Below, in pieces: positions 4,456-6,172 of a stretch of DNA of 6,172 nt (its first letter is position 1; each line of letters begins with the position of its first letter). The position numbers were made by a program, and so were the translations under genes. Source of the DNA: DUOJ01 sp041676265 (GTDB lineage Bacteria; Spirochaetota; Spirochaetia; Sphaerochaetales; Sphaerochaetaceae). Location of the stretch: assembly GCA_041676265.1 (NCBI GenBank), contig JBAYSE010000099.1:1-6172 (forward strand), given 5' to 3'. The notes below the pieces were generated by a model. That model was not told where the DNA came from. It saw only the letters and a list, made by a program, of their open reading frames with translations, and searched no databases.

Positions 4456-6172
4456 TATTCTATGCTGCCAGTGCAGCCAACACCTACGATTTAGTCGCCC
4501 TAGAGGCAGAAGCCGTTGGCGGCAAAGAGGTAACCATCACCGGTGGTGGAGTCGAGTTTAGGGGCTCTTTAGAGAGTGCTTACAAGTTCTGTCTCTATTC
4601 CCGCGTTGCCAGCCGCCTCCTTATGAAACTAGCCAACGACTCCAAAATCCACACTGGTGACCTTTTTTATAACGCATCGATGAAGATCCCATGGGAGAAG
4701 TATCTAGATCCCTTGAAGACTTTCTCGGTGACAGTTACCACCTATGCTTGTCCTTGGTTGAAAAATAGTACTTTCGGGGCGATGCGCCTGAAGGATGCAG
4801 TTGTTGACCGTATCAGGGAGTACTACGATGGGCAGAGGCCGACTGTCGATATCGGCTCGCCTGATGTAACGTTTCATGTCCATTTTGAGCGTGACGAGGT
4901 GACTTGGTATTTAGATATCTCGGGGCGGAGCCTCCACCAGAGGGGTTACCGTAAGGGTGTCAGTAAGGCTACCCTCAAAGAGAATCTGGCAGCGGCCGTC
5001 CTCATGCGTAGCGAGTGGTACAAAACAAGAGGTTTGCTACTAGACCCTTTCTGTGGTTCGGGTACCATCCCGATTGAGGCTGCCCTTATAGCTACCGATA
5101 CAGCGCCGGGATTACTCAATCCTGACCGTTTTGCTTTCTTGAAGCTCAATTTTCACGACCCACTCCTGTGGGAAGAGATTTTGGAAGAGGCCTATCTACG
5201 TCACGAAGCGGGGATTAAAAAAGAGGTTTCTATCTTAGCGTGGGATATTGATGAGGAAATGATTGAGTATGCTAAAGAGAATGCAAAAAAGGCCAAAGTT
5301 CTCAAATTCATCAATTTTGCCCTCCAAGATTTTACAAAGATAGAGGCCCAGGACATCCCTGAAGGGGCCCACTATGTGGTAAGCGACCCTCCTTACGGGA
5401 AACGGAGTGCTACTACCCGTCGTTTTTACACCATCATGGGAGAGAAGTTTAATACCCTCTTCCCCGAGTGGCACGTTGCGCTGTTGTGCGGAGAACAGGA
5501 ACTCCTCTCTTATGTCGACATGAAGCCCAATCGTACCAATACCTTTTACAATGGACCTATTGAGGCTCAATTAGCGCACTATCGAGTTTTCTCTAAAGAA
5601 GAGCGCCAAGCTATGATAGATAAAGCTATACAACGTAAAAAAGAGAGGTTGGCTCAACCATTAAGTGAAGGGGCCGAGATGGCCTATAATAGGCTGAAAA
5701 AGAACCTGGCACGCCTAGGTCCTCTGATGGAGAGTGAAGGGGTGACCTCCTATCGTCTGTACGATGCCGATATGCCCGAGTACTCAGCGGCTATCGACTT
5801 TTATGAGGGGAAGTACGTTCATCTACAGGAATATGCGCCTCCTAAGAGTGTCGATGAGGAAGCGGCTCAAAAGAGACTTCAGGAGTTAATCGATGCCACA
5901 GAGAGGGCCACTGAGGTAGAATTGGAACACCTCTATATTAAACAGAGGATGAAACAGAAAGGGGTAGAACAGTATGAAAAGCTCGACTCCACAGAGAAGT
6001 TTTATATCATGCGTGAGAACAACCACATGTTCTTGGTTAATTTCACCGACTATCTCGACACCGGCATCTTCCTAGACCACCGCCCGGTTAGAAAGATGCT
6101 CGAAGATCTCGCTAAAGGAAAGCGTTTTCTCAACTTGTTCAGTTACACAGGGACCGCTACAGTGCATGCAGC
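4452..6172 (+). CDS. rlmL: Bifunctional 23S rRNA methyltransferase RlmKL, N-terminal 573 residues (runs off right edge)
   Basis: The open frame runs uninterrupted to the edge. Compared with E. coli RlmKL (702 residues), about 130 C-terminal residues are missing. In E. coli the N-terminal half makes m2G2445 and the C-terminal half m7G2069 in 23S rRNA. Residues 1-160 are an N-terminal and THUMP RNA-binding region; SLHQRGYRKG (160-169) and TLKENLAAAVLMRSEW (174-189) closely follow the E. coli pattern. The RlmL methyltransferase has SAM motif LDPFCGSGT (197-205) and the catalytic motif SDPPYGKR (311-318), where E. coli has SNPPYGER. Residues 380-490 form a charged linker region, with AYNRLKKNLARL (411-422) at the beginning of the RlmK half. 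That half shows the signature NFTDYLDTGIFLDHRPVR (530-547) and SAM motif FLNLFSYTGTATVHA (559-573), at which the window ends. It is last of the visible operon and overlaps hslO by 4 bp. Confidence 0.93.
   Translation, partial: MIFYAASAANTYDLVALEAEAVGGKEVTITGGGVEFRGSLESAYKFCLYSRVASRLLMKLANDSKIHTGDLFYNASMKIPWEKYLDPLKTFSVTVTTYACPWLKNSTFGAMRLKDAVVDRIREYYDGQRPTVDIGSPDVTFHVHFERDEVTWYLDISGRSLHQRGYRKGVSKATLKENLAAAVLMRSEWYKTRGLLLDPFCGSGTIPIEAALIATDTAPGLLNPDRFAFLKLNFHDPLLWEEILEEAYLRHEAGIKKEVSILAWDIDEEMIEYAKENAKKAKVLKFINFALQDFTKIEAQDIPEGAHYVVSDPPYGKRSATTRRFYTIMGEKFNTLFPEWHVALLCGEQELLSYVDMKPNRTNTFYNGPIEAQLAHYRVFSKEERQAMIDKAIQRKKERLAQPLSEGAEMAYNRLKKNLARLGPLMESEGVTSYRLYDADMPEYSAAIDFYEGKYVHLQEYAPPKSVDEEAAQKRLQELIDATERATEVELEHLYIKQRMKQKGVEQYEKLDSTEKFYIMRENNHMFLVNFTDYLDTGIFLDHRPVRKMLEDLAKGKRFLNLFSYTGTATVHA

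Noticed and set aside
5235..5570. Minus-strand open frame of 111 codons inside rlmL
   Set aside because: It is antisense to the conserved RlmL methyltransferase domain and carries no recognisable motif.
1..6172. Mobile element, toxin-antitoxin, defence locus, CRISPR or structured RNA
   Set aside because: Nearly all bases are in five recognisable genes, and the two intergenic gaps (68 and 103 bp) hold only the sites described; no repeats, transposase or integrase motifs were seen.

Overview
This 6.2 kb window looks like a stretch of ordinary bacterial chromosome holding five protein genes in two divergent groups. No mobile element, CRISPR array, tRNA or rRNA is visible. The FtsH and Hsp33 sequences, and a TolC-like protein next to housekeeping genes, look most like a spirochaete (Treponema/Sphaerochaeta-type), but this is judged from remembered family resemblance and is only moderately certain. 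A double-membraned envelope is supported by the TolC-family protein with its signal peptide.

Left group, minus strand: a short-chain reductase of the FolM/pteridine-reductase type (751-1479) is followed after 68 bp by the N-terminal 227 residues of a TolC-family outer-membrane protein (682 to beyond the left edge). The 68 bp gap holds a perfect 8-bp inverted repeat (718-736) that could be an operator.

Right group, plus strand: ftsH (1583-3514), hslO/Hsp33 (3526-4455) and the 5' 573 codons of rlmL, encoding the fused bifunctional 23S rRNA methyltransferase RlmKL (4452 to beyond the right edge). Gaps of 11 bp and -4 bp indicate one transcript. Its products fit together: a membrane-anchored quality-control protease, a redox-activated holdase chaperone and a 50S rRNA modification enzyme.

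The 103-bp divergent intergenic region (1480-1582) carries two good sigma70-like promoters pointing apart, whose -35 boxes lie on the same 7 bp. The leftward one would start transcription on the A of the reductase ATG, predicting a leaderless mRNA. This is the most unusual regulatory observation here. I found no convincing sign of a previously undescribed system; the remaining findings concern start signals, motif variants and gene arrangement.
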